64,000 nucleotides of DNA, taken from NCBI RefSeq assembly GCF_020708045.1, contig NZ_JAJFES010000013.1:1-64000 (forward strand). Reading direction: 5' to 3'. Origin of the DNA: Massilia sp. IC2-278. Lineage in GTDB: Bacteria > Pseudomonadota > Gammaproteobacteria > Burkholderiales > Burkholderiaceae_D. The position numbers and the translations under genes are program-made. Every line of letters starts with the position of its first letter. Position 1 is the first letter of the stretch. Positions 44,199 through 53,326 of this stretch are shown here, one piece after another. The notes beneath the pieces are model-generated. The model was not told where the DNA came from, did not search any database, and saw only the letters and a program-made list of their open reading frames with translations.

Positions 44199-44399
44199 CT
44201 ACCAGAGCGCGGCTTCGAACAGGGTGGCGACGGTAGCGGCGGCCGCAATGGCGCCGCCTGACAGGACGACGCGGGCCAGGCCGCGGCGCTGGCGCTGGCC
44301 GCGCGCGACGATGTCCTTGGCAATCCGGCGCTTGCCGCGCCGTTCCATGCGCAACCTGGCATGGATGGCGGCGTCGGGTGGGTGGTTCGTTGGTTTCAC
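44199..44399 (-). CDS. Small membrane-anchored protein, hypothetical
   Basis: 66 aa from a GTG at 44399 preceded by AGGAGG. The N-terminal two thirds are very basic (MERRGKRRIAKDIVARGQRQRRG), and the C-terminus is a single hydrophobic helix (VVLSGGAIAAAATVATLFEAALW). It is convergent with the FixJ regulator gene, and a TAAGGG palindrome lies 86 bp upstream, so it may belong to that regulon. Function is unknown. Confidence 0.6.
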   Translation of the reverse strand: MKPTNHPPDAAIHARLRMERRGKRRIAKDIVARGQRQRRGLARVVLSGGAIAAAATVATLFEAALW

Positions 44400-44483
44400 T
44401 GTCAATCCCTCCTGTATAGGCGGCCTGCTGGCCTGCAGGAGGGATTATGGACGAGGGCGGCGCCAACCGAATCCGGGTCGCGC

Positions 44484-44500
44484 GTAAGGGTTTCCCTTAC
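44484..44500 (-). promoter_or_regulatory. GTAAGGGTTTCCCTTAC palindrome (response-regulator site)
   Basis: An exact second copy of the 15-bp core at 41856, here with two extra paired bases. It overlaps the stop codon of the S9 peptidase gene and lies 86 bp upstream of the small membrane protein start. Confidence 0.6.
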
Positions 44501-47055
44501 GGCGCGGCGGCTGCGGTTCCTGCCGCCGCAGTTGCCGCGGCCGGCGCCTCCTTCACGTACTTGTCGAACCAGCGCAGCATCTCGTAGATCAGCTGTTCGT
44601 TCGACTCGCGCGCCGCGTACCAGTGCGGCTCGTACGGCAGCATCACCAGGCGCGTGGTGCCGCCGTTGCCGCGGATCGCCTCGTACAGCTTGGTCGACTG
44701 CAGCGGCGTGGTGCCCGGGTTCGCGTCGTCGCCGCCGTGCACGATCAGGAGCGGCGTCTTGAGCTTGTCGGCGTAGAAGAAGGTCGAAGCCTTGGTGTAG
44801 ACGTCCGGCGCTTCCCACACCGAGCGGCGCTCGTTCTGGAAGCCGAAGGGCGTGAGCGACTTGTTGTACGAGCCGCTGGTCGCCGCGCCGGCCTTGAACA
44901 GGTTCGAGTGCGCCAGCAGGTTCGCCGTCATCAGCGCGCCGTGGCTATGGCCGGTCACGCCCACGCGGTTCGGGTCGGTCACGCCCAGGCGCACGGCTTC
45001 GTCGACGGCCGCCTTGGCGTTCGCCACCAGTTGCTCGGTGTAGGTGTCGTAGGCCTTGCGCGGGTCGCCCACGATCGGGAAGGCGGCGCTGTCGATGATG
45101 GCGTAGCCCGACAACAGCAGCAGGCGGTACTGGCGCAGGCGCGTGAAGGTGGCTTGCGAACCGGTGGTCTGGCCGGCCTTGGACGCATCCGCGTAGTCGA
45201 GCGGATAGGCGTTCAGGATGGTCGGCAGGCGCGTGCCTTCCTTGTAGCCCGGCGGCGTGTACAGCGTGAACGAGAGGTCGACGCCATCGGCGCGCTTGTA
45301 CTTCACCAGGCGCTTCTTGATCTCGCGTACCTGCGGCACCGGATCGGCAAGGCGGGTCAGCGCCACGCTGGTCGATGCGTACGACGGCTCGCCGGCGGCG
45401 GCCGAAGTGCCTGCGCCGACGGTGCGCACCATCGCGTTCGGCGTTTCGGCTGCCGACTGGTACCAGGTCAGCAGGCGGCGCGTGTCATCGTTGGCGAAGC
45501 CGAGAAACTGCTCGTAGGAGCTGTCGGTGCTGCGGTACAGGCGTTCGGCCTTCTGGGTCCCGAGGTCGAACTTGTCCAGGAAGGGACGATCGCCCGCCGG
45601 CGACGAGCCGTTCCCGGACAGGTAGATCGCGTTGCCATCCTGACGGATCACCGAGAAGCCGTTGGCCAGGGTGCGGCGCACCGGCGAACCCGGATCGGCG
45701 TATTTTTCGTCGGTCGACATGTCCCAGACCAGGCGGCGCGAGGCTTGCGCATCGTCGACGTTGATCTGCCAGGTACGGCGCCATTTGCGGTTGACGTCGT
45801 AGTCGGTCAGCAGGGCCGTACCGGGTTGCTCGCTCCAGGCCAGGCCGGCGTAGCGCTGCTCGGTGCGGGCGAATTCCACCGGCTCGCCCTTGAACGGGGC
45901 CTTCAGCATGACCAGCTTGTCGCGCTGGGCGGCCTGCACTTTCGGGTCGCCGCCGTCGAGCGCTTCGGCCCAGACCAGGGTCGCTGCATCGGTCGGACGC
46001 CAGGTGAAGTTGCGTGGACCGGTCGGCACGCCGCGGTTCGGCACGCGGTCGGCCAGCGGCAGCGCGGCGATTTCGCGCACGACCGGGTTTGCGCTCTTGC
46101 CCCTGGCTGCTGCCAGGTCCCACAGGTCGATCTGTTTCGGGAAGCGGTCGAAGGTGGTGACGTAGGAATACGGCGGGCGGATTTCGGTCACGACCGCATG
46201 GCGGCCGTCCGGCGCCACGTCGAGTTCTTCGTACAGGCCGGGCTTGCCGACCGGGGTGATCTTGCCGCTGGCGGCATCGACCAGCGCCAGCTGCGACTTG
46301 CCGTAGTGTTCGAACAGGGCTTCGTCGTGGCGGTTGCGCAGGGTGTCGCGGTTTTCGTAGGTGCTGCTCTGGCCGGTGGCGCCCAGGGATTCCTGGATGC
46401 CGGGGCCATCCGAGCCCGGCGGCGCGGCCGGCGGCGCCTTTTGCGCGTGCACCAGCTTCACCAGCAGGGTCTTCTGGTCGGGCATCCACTGCACCTGGTC
46501 GCCGAACATCTGGTTCAGGCGCACGCCGGGCAGGCGGCGCACGGCGCCGGTTTTGGCGTCGCCGATCCACAGCTCGACCGCTTCGTTCGTGATGTTCTCG
46601 AAGGCGAAGCGCTGGCCGTCGGCGCTCCACAGCGGGCGGCGCGGGCAGGCGCCGGCCGGCAGCTTGACGGCGGTGGTGGCGCCGTCGGCCACCTGCACCA
46701 GGTCGATCGCGCTCACGCAAGGCGGAATACCGTAGCCGCCCGGGGTATCGTGCTGGCTATGGTTGCCCGGCTCGATGCGCACGCCGGCCAGGCGCAGGAA
46801 AGGCGTGGCGACCTTGGCGATCGACGGGTAGTCGTCCATCGTCACCAGCATCAGCTTGTCGCGCTTCGGGCTCAGCGAAGGCGACGGCGAGGCCGGGGCG
46901 CGCATCACGTCGAGGATTTCCTTCGGCGGCTGGTTGTAGGCGCTCGTGGCCGGCGCGCTGGCCGCGGTAGCCGCCGGCGCCGCCACCGAGATGGACGTCA
47001 TGCCCAGGGCGAGCGTGGTGCCCACCAGACCGCACAACAAGGATTTTCGCTGCAT
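44497..47055 (-). CDS. S9 family prolyl oligopeptidase-type peptidase, exported
   Basis: 852 aa. The start at 47055 follows GGAG at a good distance and gives a signal peptide (MQRKSLLCGLVGTTLALGM, cleavage after VAAP-type residues). A long beta-propeller precedes the C-terminal alpha/beta-hydrolase domain, with nucleophile Ser in GVTGHSHGALM, Asp in HGGDDANPGTTPLQ and His in YEPHWYAARES. The pattern is closest to the glutamyl-endopeptidase-like and dipeptidyl-aminopeptidase branch of family S9. It probably trims peptides in the periplasm. The C-terminus is an Ala-rich tail. Confidence 0.88.
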   Translation of the reverse strand: MQRKSLLCGLVGTTLALGMTSISVAAPAATAASAPATSAYNQPPKEILDVMRAPASPSPSLSPKRDKLMLVTMDDYPSIAKVATPFLRLAGVRIEPGNHSQHDTPGGYGIPPCVSAIDLVQVADGATTAVKLPAGACPRRPLWSADGQRFAFENITNEAVELWIGDAKTGAVRRLPGVRLNQMFGDQVQWMPDQKTLLVKLVHAQKAPPAAPPGSDGPGIQESLGATGQSSTYENRDTLRNRHDEALFEHYGKSQLALVDAASGKITPVGKPGLYEELDVAPDGRHAVVTEIRPPYSYVTTFDRFPKQIDLWDLAAARGKSANPVVREIAALPLADRVPNRGVPTGPRNFTWRPTDAATLVWAEALDGGDPKVQAAQRDKLVMLKAPFKGEPVEFARTEQRYAGLAWSEQPGTALLTDYDVNRKWRRTWQINVDDAQASRRLVWDMSTDEKYADPGSPVRRTLANGFSVIRQDGNAIYLSGNGSSPAGDRPFLDKFDLGTQKAERLYRSTDSSYEQFLGFANDDTRRLLTWYQSAAETPNAMVRTVGAGTSAAAGEPSYASTSVALTRLADPVPQVREIKKRLVKYKRADGVDLSFTLYTPPGYKEGTRLPTILNAYPLDYADASKAGQTTGSQATFTRLRQYRLLLLSGYAIIDSAAFPIVGDPRKAYDTYTEQLVANAKAAVDEAVRLGVTDPNRVGVTGHSHGALMTANLLAHSNLFKAGAATSGSYNKSLTPFGFQNERRSVWEAPDVYTKASTFFYADKLKTPLLIVHGGDDANPGTTPLQSTKLYEAIRGNGGTTRLVMLPYEPHWYAARESNEQLIYEMLRWFDKYVKEAPAAATAAAGTAAAAP

Positions 47056-47192
47056 AAACATTCTCCGCTTTGTCGAATATGTGGAACACGAACTGGAGGA
47101 AACCTCACGCGTGATGACAAACATTGCCATAGAAATATTTCCCTAGCAACACTAAACGCTGGGCGGAAAACTTACGATACAAATATCTGTCA

Positions 47193-47245
47193 CCGTCGCT
47201 GCAGGGCGGCGTTCCGGAACCGTCGCTGCAGGGCGGCATTCCGGA
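47193..47245. repeat. Two-copy 27-bp direct repeat
   Basis: The unit CCGTCGCTGCAGGGCGGC followed by (G/A)TTCCGGA occurs at 47193-47219 and again, with one substitution, at 47220-47245, upstream of the S9 peptidase gene. The rest of the gap 47056-47328 shows nothing definite. Confidence 0.7.
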
Positions 47246-47328
47246 CCGCCCTGCCCGTCTGCGCCCATTCCCGCCGGGTGAGCCGCCTTGTGCAGAAACG
47301 GGGGGCGGAGCGGCGACAGCAGCCGGCC

Positions 47329-48693
47329 CTAGCCGCGCGCCAGCAGCCGCAGCCGCCGCAACCGGGCCAGTCCCAGCCCCAGCACCGCCAGGCTCAGCAC
47401 GGCCATGGCCACCGCCCCGCCCCAGGGCAGCGCCGGCTCGGCGACATGCGGCGCGAACGTCGGCCGCTTCGCGTAATCCGCCTGGCCGAACGGCCGGTCG
47501 TTGAACAGGTAGCCGTAATAAAAGGTCCGGATGGCGCGATGAAAATCCGCGATCCTGTCCTGGTAGGCCAGCTGGGCCGGCAGGTCGGTGCCGGCCAGGC
47601 GGTGCAGGATGGCTTGCGCGCCCACGCCCGGCAGGATCCATCCCAGGCGCCCGGTCCACGCCTGGCGCGCCATCAAGCCCGCGCGGTAGTCGCGCACCTG
47701 CGCCGCCACGCTTTCGTCGCCCAGCTGGTGGAAGGCGAAATACCATTTGTAGTGGAAGCCCGCCGGCAGCGGCGCCGTGCCCTGCCACTCGGGATGGCTG
47801 GCAAAGAACCTGCGCATGGTGACCTCGCGCGGGACTTCCCAGGCGCCGTGCACTGCCTGGCGCTGGGCCAGCATCAGGTCGACGCCCTGGTGCACGGGAA
47901 TCGCGCGCGTCAACGCCACGTTGGCCAGGGCCGGCAGCACCAGGGTCAGGACCGCCCAGCTGCCCATCAGCGCCGTCGCATTCGCCACCGACTGCCAGCC
48001 GCGCGTGCCGACCAGCAGGCACAAACCGGTCCAGAAAGCGAGGTAAGCGGCGCTGACGGCCAACACCAGCGCCAGCCCGGACAGCGGCATGCCGGCCAGC
48101 GGCGCGGCCAGCAGCAACGGCAAGCCCAGGCAGGCGAAGACCAGCAGCGCGCGCAGGCCGACGCGGCGCCGCCACAGGCGCGCACCGCCGGGCAGCGACA
48201 GCAACAGGCGCAGGCGGCCGGACTGGCGCTCGCCGGACACCAGATCGTGCAGCAGCGCGATCACGAACAGCGGCGCCAGGTAGATCAGGACAAAGGCGTA
48301 GTCGAAGCGCCCGGCCAGCGCCAGCTCGGGATTGAAGGTCTCGCCTTCGTAGAGCTGGGCCTGCAGGCCGAGCGCGCGCACCCGCAGCACGTAGGGCGCG
48401 ACGTCGCGCAGGCCGATGGCCAGGAAGGCGGCGTTCGAGGGCGCGTCCCAGGTCGTGTAGAAGGTGTAGTAGGCGGGCTGGCCGCCATCGGGACTGGCCG
48501 GGTAGCGCCGCGCGACCGAGGCCACGTCCTGCTCGTTCAGCGGCTGGACGCGGGCGATGGTCTGGCGCTGGCGCGCCACTTCGTGCAGGCCGGACCAGAC
48601 GGCAAGCGCCGACAGCGCCAGCAACAGCAGCAGCGCCGCCAGCATCAGGCGCGCACGCAGGATCAGCTTCAGTTCGAATGCCAGGGAAGTCAT
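47329..48693 (-). CDS. ABC transporter permease, DUF3526 family (second)
   Basis: 454 aa. An N-terminal membrane anchor (LMLAALLLLLALSALAVWSG) is followed by a periplasmic segment of about 100 residues and then several membrane helices. The features LAPLFVIALLHDLVSGERQSGRLRLLLSLPG and FHYKWYFAFHQLGDESV are typical of DUF3526 ABC-2 permeases. It pairs with the homologous permease at 48690 (overlap) and the ATPase at 50129. Transport direction and substrate are unknown for the family. Confidence 0.85.
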   Translation of the reverse strand: MTSLAFELKLILRARLMLAALLLLLALSALAVWSGLHEVARQRQTIARVQPLNEQDVASVARRYPASPDGGQPAYYTFYTTWDAPSNAAFLAIGLRDVAPYVLRVRALGLQAQLYEGETFNPELALAGRFDYAFVLIYLAPLFVIALLHDLVSGERQSGRLRLLLSLPGGARLWRRRVGLRALLVFACLGLPLLLAAPLAGMPLSGLALVLAVSAAYLAFWTGLCLLVGTRGWQSVANATALMGSWAVLTLVLPALANVALTRAIPVHQGVDLMLAQRQAVHGAWEVPREVTMRRFFASHPEWQGTAPLPAGFHYKWYFAFHQLGDESVAAQVRDYRAGLMARQAWTGRLGWILPGVGAQAILHRLAGTDLPAQLAYQDRIADFHRAIRTFYYGYLFNDRPFGQADYAKRPTFAPHVAEPALPWGGAVAMAVLSLAVLGLGLARLRRLRLLARG

Positions 48694-50132
48694 CGCACGC
48701 TCCTTCCCAGGCGGCCGGCCAGGTGCCAGGCCAGCAGCGCCAGCGCGGCGATCCAGGCCAGCAGGACCAGGCCGGCCGGGGCGGCGCGGCGCAGGGTGTC
48801 GGCGGCCGGCGCGGCCTGGTAATGAAATTCCGGGAAGGCTTCCCAGTGCGAACGGGACACGCGGTTCTCCTTGTTCGGGGTGGTATCGTCGGTATAGGTC
48901 AAGGCTTCGGCCTGGAGCCGGTTCAGGCCCTGCACCAGTTCATAGCGGTAGCGTTCGCCCTGGTCGAGGAAGCGGCGGTAGCTGGCCAGGTCGGTGCTTG
49001 ATGCCGCCATCGACAGGCGGCGCAGGGCCAGCGTGGGGCTGAGCCAGCCGAAGCCGTCGACGATGGCGTTCTGGCGCCCCTGGCGGTCGAACGCGGCTTC
49101 GGCATAGCCGTTGAACAGCTCGCTGGACAGGCGCTCGCCTTCCATGCCGACCAGGCCCTTGTAGTTCACCGGCAGGTCTTCCACGCGCGTCACGCCGTAC
49201 TGCTTCAGCAGGTTGGCGCGGAAGACCGAGAACTTGGGGTCGTTCGGGTTGTGGGCGTCGCCCAGGGCCAGGTAGTCGCGCTGGACGTGGATGCCGTCCT
49301 CGAAGCGCGTGCTGAGCGCCACTGCGCTGTTCGCCAGGTCCGGCGCCCAGCGCGGCAGCAGGATCACGGCCAGCGCCCACACCGCGAGCAGCGCCAGCAG
49401 GGCGTCGCGCCCGCGCGCGGCCAGGGTCGAGGCCAGCACCACGGTCAATGCCCACAACAGCAGCCAGCCGGCATAGCCGGCGCCGAGCAGCAGCGCCAGC
49501 GGCCAGGGCGTGCCGCCCTCGAGCGCGAACCAGGCCAGCGCCGCCAGGGCCGGCAGCAGCGCCAGGCCGGCAAAGCCGCCCAGCGCCAGCAGCTTGCCGA
49601 GCACCAGCTGGCGGCTGCGCACGCCCTGGGCCAGCAGGATGCGCAGGGTGCCGCTCTCGCGCTCGCGCGCCACGCCGGCATGGCCGAAGAACACCAGCAA
49701 TAGCGGCGCCAGCACCTGCAGCACGAACGCCGGCGACAGCTGGCCGAAGCGCAGCAGCAGCGAATTCTGGCGCACGTCGCCGAAGTTGGCGCTGTTCTGG
49801 CGGTGGCCTTCCAGGAACAGGGTGTGGCCGGTGTAGCCGTCGATGCCGGGATCAAATGCGGCTAGCGGGTTCAGGGGCCGGAACAGGAAGTGGCCGAAAT
49901 GGACCACGCGGTGCGGGTGGCGGTCGGGCTGGGCCTGGAATTCGTGGTTGGCGCGGTCCTGATAGCGGGCGCGCTCGGCATCGGCGTTGCGCCGGTATTC
50001 GTGGGCGTTCAGCGCGGCCAGCAGGGTCAGCACGGTGAGCAGCACCAGGCCGAGGACGGCGGCGCGGTCGCGCAGCAGCGCGCGCCATTCTTCGCGCGCG
50101 ATCCTGGCGACGATGGAAACCCGCGCGCTCAT
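48690..50132 (-). CDS. ABC transporter permease, DUF3526 family (first)
   Basis: 480 aa, paralogous to the 47329 product. Membrane segments occur near both ends and in the middle, with FGHAGVARERESGTLRILLAQGVRSRQLVLGKL as the conserved ABC-2 coupling region. It overlaps the neighbouring genes by four bases on both sides. The two permeases probably form a heterodimer. Confidence 0.86.
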   Translation of the reverse strand: MSARVSIVARIAREEWRALLRDRAAVLGLVLLTVLTLLAALNAHEYRRNADAERARYQDRANHEFQAQPDRHPHRVVHFGHFLFRPLNPLAAFDPGIDGYTGHTLFLEGHRQNSANFGDVRQNSLLLRFGQLSPAFVLQVLAPLLLVFFGHAGVARERESGTLRILLAQGVRSRQLVLGKLLALGGFAGLALLPALAALAWFALEGGTPWPLALLLGAGYAGWLLLWALTVVLASTLAARGRDALLALLAVWALAVILLPRWAPDLANSAVALSTRFEDGIHVQRDYLALGDAHNPNDPKFSVFRANLLKQYGVTRVEDLPVNYKGLVGMEGERLSSELFNGYAEAAFDRQGRQNAIVDGFGWLSPTLALRRLSMAASSTDLASYRRFLDQGERYRYELVQGLNRLQAEALTYTDDTTPNKENRVSRSHWEAFPEFHYQAAPAADTLRRAAPAGLVLLAWIAALALLAWHLAGRLGRSVR

Positions 50133-50878
50133 GTTGCCTGCCCTCCGTAGCGGCGGTGCAGCGCGCGCACGTCGAAGCGCTCGGCGCCGCTGGCCGCCAC
50201 CTCTTCGCGCAGGCGGCCGCCATCGAGGAAGCCGATGCGGTCGGCGACGTCGGCGGCGCTGAGCAGGTCGTGCGTCACCATCAGGATGCCGGTGCCCTGC
50301 GCGCGCAGCTGCGCCAGCAGGCGGTTGAATTCTACGGTCGCCTGCGGGTCCAGGCCGGAGGTGGGTTCGTCGAGCAGCAGCGCCGGCACCCGGCGCATCG
50401 CCGCCAGCGCGATCGCCACCTTCTGGCGCATGCCCTTTGAAAAGCCGGCCACGCGCCGGTCGTGGGCCGCCGGGTCGAGGCCGCCGTTGGCCAGCGCGGC
50501 GCCGATGGCGGCGTTGGACTCGCGCTGCCCGGCCAGGTCGAGCAGGTAGGCCACGTTCTCGCGCGCCGTCAGGTGCTCGTACAGGGCCACGTTTTCCGGG
50601 ATATAGGCCAGGTGGCGGCGCGCCTCGGCCGGCTGCGCGGCCGGGTCGGCGCCGTTCACCCGCACCTGGCCCGCCGAGGGTGCGACGAAGCCGAGGAAGA
50701 GGCTGAGGGTGGTGGTCTTGCCGGCGCCGTTGGCGCCGAGCAGCGCATAGATTTCGCCGGGGCGGATCGCCAGGTCGAGCTGGTGCAGGATGGTCTTGCC
50801 GCCATAGCCGGCAACGGCCGCACGCGCTTCGAGCACGAGGGGTTCGCCGGTGATGGCTGCTTGTGGATCGGTGGTCAA
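50129..50878 (-). CDS. ABC transporter ATP-binding protein
   Basis: 249 aa. Walker A is LLGANGAGKTTT, the signature region is GFSKGMRQKVAIALAA (FSKGM in place of LSGGQ, common in ABC-2 type exporters) and Walker B is ALLLDEPTSGLDPQA. First gene of the minus-strand ABC operon; it faces the TonB receptor across a Fur-like box. Confidence 0.93.
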   Translation of the reverse strand: MTTDPQAAITGEPLVLEARAAVAGYGGKTILHQLDLAIRPGEIYALLGANGAGKTTTLSLFLGFVAPSAGQVRVNGADPAAQPAEARRHLAYIPENVALYEHLTARENVAYLLDLAGQRESNAAIGAALANGGLDPAAHDRRVAGFSKGMRQKVAIALAAMRRVPALLLDEPTSGLDPQATVEFNRLLAQLRAQGTGILMVTHDLLSAADVADRIGFLDGGRLREEVAASGAERFDVRALHRRYGGQAT

Positions 50879-50932
50879 ACGCGTCTCCTGAAGTGGACTA
50901 AGGCGGAACTATTGCAATACAATTGCAACACT

Positions 50933-50952
50933 AATGAGAATGCTATCTCATT
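50933..50952. promoter_or_regulatory. Fur-like box between ABC operon and TonB receptor
   Basis: AATGAGA-N6-TCTCATT is a perfect 7-bp dyad 54 bp upstream of the ABC ATPase start and about 200 bp upstream of the receptor. AATGAGAAT resembles the repeated hexamers of Fur-type boxes. A Fur-family regulator gene lies just beyond the receptor. Another AT-rich stretch with repeated TTGCAA flanks it. Confidence 0.55.
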
Positions 50953-51150
50953 TAATGCCGGGTTGCACTATCTGATTGCGAAAATACCGGGAACGGAAAA
51001 ACTTGTTGCAACTGGCTTGCGTTTACGAAAAGGCACGACTATGATGCAAGCCGCTTGCAACAAGGGCCGGCATGCCGCCTGGCGCACGCCTGTTGCGCAG
51101 CGAGCGCTTCCCTTTACCGCTTTCCGATCACTCAGCCTGGAGTTCCCATC

Positions 51151-53259
51151 TTGTACCCCTCCCCTTGCCCGCTGCCCGTCCGCGCCATTTCCCACGCCGT
51201 CCTGCTCACCTGTGCGCTGGCCAGCCATTCCCCTGCTGCTGCCGCGCTGCCCGCTGCCGATGCGGCCGTGGACGACGCGCCGGTCCAGGTGGTCGAGGTC
51301 AAGGGCAGCCGGGAAGACGACAGCCGCCTGGCGCCCGGCAGCGACGCCCGCGCCCTGCCCGGCTCGGTGACCACGGTGACGGCCGCCGACATCGCCGGCA
51401 TCAACGTCGGCCGCGACATCTCGAACATCTTCCGCCGCGTGCCGGGCGTGGTGGCCAACAACATCGACCAGGGCGACACCGGCAACGGCTTCCGCATGCG
51501 CGGCTTCGCCACCCAGGGCACGCACGGCGCCGACACCGCCATCAGCATCGACGGCGTGCCGCAGAACATTCCATCGAGCCAGGGCGGCGCCGGCCACGGC
51601 CCGGCCTTCCTGGAATGGCTGACGCCGGACATGATCGCGAACGTCGACGTGATCAAGGGTCCGGTCTCCGCCCTGTACGGCGACCAGAACCGCGCCGGAG
51701 CGGTGGTGATCGACACCCGCGAAGGCGGCGCGGCCACGCCGTCGAGCGCCGCCCTTACCCTGGAAAGCTACGGCGGCCGGCGCGCCTCGCTGACCCTCTC
51801 GAACGACTTCGGCGACGTGCGTTCGCTGCTGGTGGCCGACCGCTACCGCGTCGACGGCTTCCGCCACGGCGCCGGCAACGACCGCAGCAACGTGTTCTGG
51901 AAGCTCTCGCGCACCCTCGGCGATGGCGTCTACAGTTTGCGCGCCAGCTGGTACCGCTCCGACTATGCCGGCGCCGGCTACCTGCTGCTGCCCTCGCTCG
52001 AAACAGGCCTCGACCCGCACGCCACCCAGTTCGACCTGCCCGGCTTCGGCGACGCGCGCCGCGCCAGCCTGGTGTTCAACCGCCGTCCGGTTTCCGGCGA
52101 CGCCGGCTGGTTCACCACCGTGTACGCCGAGGACTTCGAGCGCAGCCGCGCCATCACGACCAGCACCACGGCCCACACCTACGGCTACGACGACCGCGCC
52201 ATCTACGGCGCGCGCGCTGGAAATACCTGGGCCTTCGGCGACGATGCCGTGCTGACGGCCGGCTTCGACGCACGCAAGGACAGCGGCGACGCGTACCGGC
52301 GCCAGTACCTGCGCCTGCAGCCGTCCGCCAACTACATCAACAACCAGGACCTCGACTTGCTGACCTATGGCCTCTTCGTGCAGGGCCAGTACCGCGTCCT
52401 GCCGACGCTCAAGCTGCACGGCGGCGCGCGCTACGACCGCTTCGACTACACCCTGGTCAACCGCAAGCTGCCGGCCGCATCGACCGGCTACACCGGCTCG
52501 GCCGTGACGCCGAAGCTCGGGGCGGCCTGGCAGGCGCTGGACGGGTTCGAGGTGTTCGCCAACGTGGCCGAGGGCTTCCGTTCGCCTGCGGCAGAGCAGA
52601 TCAGCACGAGCGGGAGCCTGGGGCCGCTCGGCGCGCCGGGCGGTCGCATCAACGCCGGCATCGACCCGAGCAAGGTGCGCTCGCACGACCTCGGCTTCAA
52701 CCTGCGGCCGGCCGCCGGGCTGGCTGTGTCCGGCGCCGTGTACACCATCCGCAACGACGACGAGATCGTCAACACCGCCCCCGACGTGTTCGTCGCCTCC
52801 GGCCAGACCACGCGCCGCGGATTCGAACTCGACGCGCGCTGGCAGGCCAGCCGCGCGCTGGGCGCCTACCTGAGCTATGGCCGCATCCTGCGCGCCCGGC
52901 TCGACAACCCGGCGCCGGGCACGGGTGCGCGGCTGTCGGTGCCGGAACATACCTGGAAGGCCGGCTTTCAACACCGCAGCGCCCTCGGCGCCGGCAACCT
53001 GGCATTGAACGGCGACGTGTACCTTACCGCCGGCAACCCGTACTACATGGGCACGCCGCTACGCGAGCGCGACATGCCGACCTATGTGCGCTACGACCTG
53101 AAGGCGACCTATGACCTCGGCAAGTTCCAGGGTTCGCTGTGGGCCACGCTGCAGCCGCACGCGTTCGCCAGCGACATCGCCTACGGCACCGCGGCCGGGC
53201 TGCTGGTGTCGACCGTGCCGCAGCGCCAGGCGGGAGCGTCCTTGCGCTACTTCTTCTGA
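51151..53259 (+). CDS. TonB-dependent receptor (metallophore/metal type)
   Basis: 702 aa. A TTG start at 51151 is preceded by GGAG eight bases upstream and gives a signal peptide ending near AAA/L; upstream ATG codons would add Cys-rich sequence of no signal character. The plug reads VVEVKGSREDDSRLAPGSDARALPGSVTTV and GNGFRMRGF, GVPQNIPSSQGG and VIKGPVSALYGDQNRAGAV, as in siderophore-type receptors. The barrel ends in LRYFF. It is divergent from the DUF3526 ABC operon and followed by a Fur-family regulator, so metal uptake is likely; the cargo is unknown. Confidence 0.88.
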   Translation: MYPSPCPLPVRAISHAVLLTCALASHSPAAAALPAADAAVDDAPVQVVEVKGSREDDSRLAPGSDARALPGSVTTVTAADIAGINVGRDISNIFRRVPGVVANNIDQGDTGNGFRMRGFATQGTHGADTAISIDGVPQNIPSSQGGAGHGPAFLEWLTPDMIANVDVIKGPVSALYGDQNRAGAVVIDTREGGAATPSSAALTLESYGGRRASLTLSNDFGDVRSLLVADRYRVDGFRHGAGNDRSNVFWKLSRTLGDGVYSLRASWYRSDYAGAGYLLLPSLETGLDPHATQFDLPGFGDARRASLVFNRRPVSGDAGWFTTVYAEDFERSRAITTSTTAHTYGYDDRAIYGARAGNTWAFGDDAVLTAGFDARKDSGDAYRRQYLRLQPSANYINNQDLDLLTYGLFVQGQYRVLPTLKLHGGARYDRFDYTLVNRKLPAASTGYTGSAVTPKLGAAWQALDGFEVFANVAEGFRSPAAEQISTSGSLGPLGAPGGRINAGIDPSKVRSHDLGFNLRPAAGLAVSGAVYTIRNDDEIVNTAPDVFVASGQTTRRGFELDARWQASRALGAYLSYGRILRARLDNPAPGTGARLSVPEHTWKAGFQHRSALGAGNLALNGDVYLTAGNPYYMGTPLRERDMPTYVRYDLKATYDLGKFQGSLWATLQPHAFASDIAYGTAAGLLVSTVPQRQAGASLRYFF

Positions 53260-53326
53260 GCCCCGTGCCCCCCTCCCGGTAGGCGCCGGGAGGCCATGCT
53301 AGAATCCGCGTGCAGAGGATGGAACC

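Noticed and set aside
44623..48822. A 1399-codon open frame antisense to the S9 peptidase and ABC permease
   Set aside because: The opposite strand encodes conserved enzymes with catalytic motifs; this frame is low complexity.
50968..52974. A 668-codon minus-strand frame inside the third TonB receptor
   Set aside because: The plus strand encodes plug and barrel motifs; the antisense protein is Val/Gly/Ala-rich filler.
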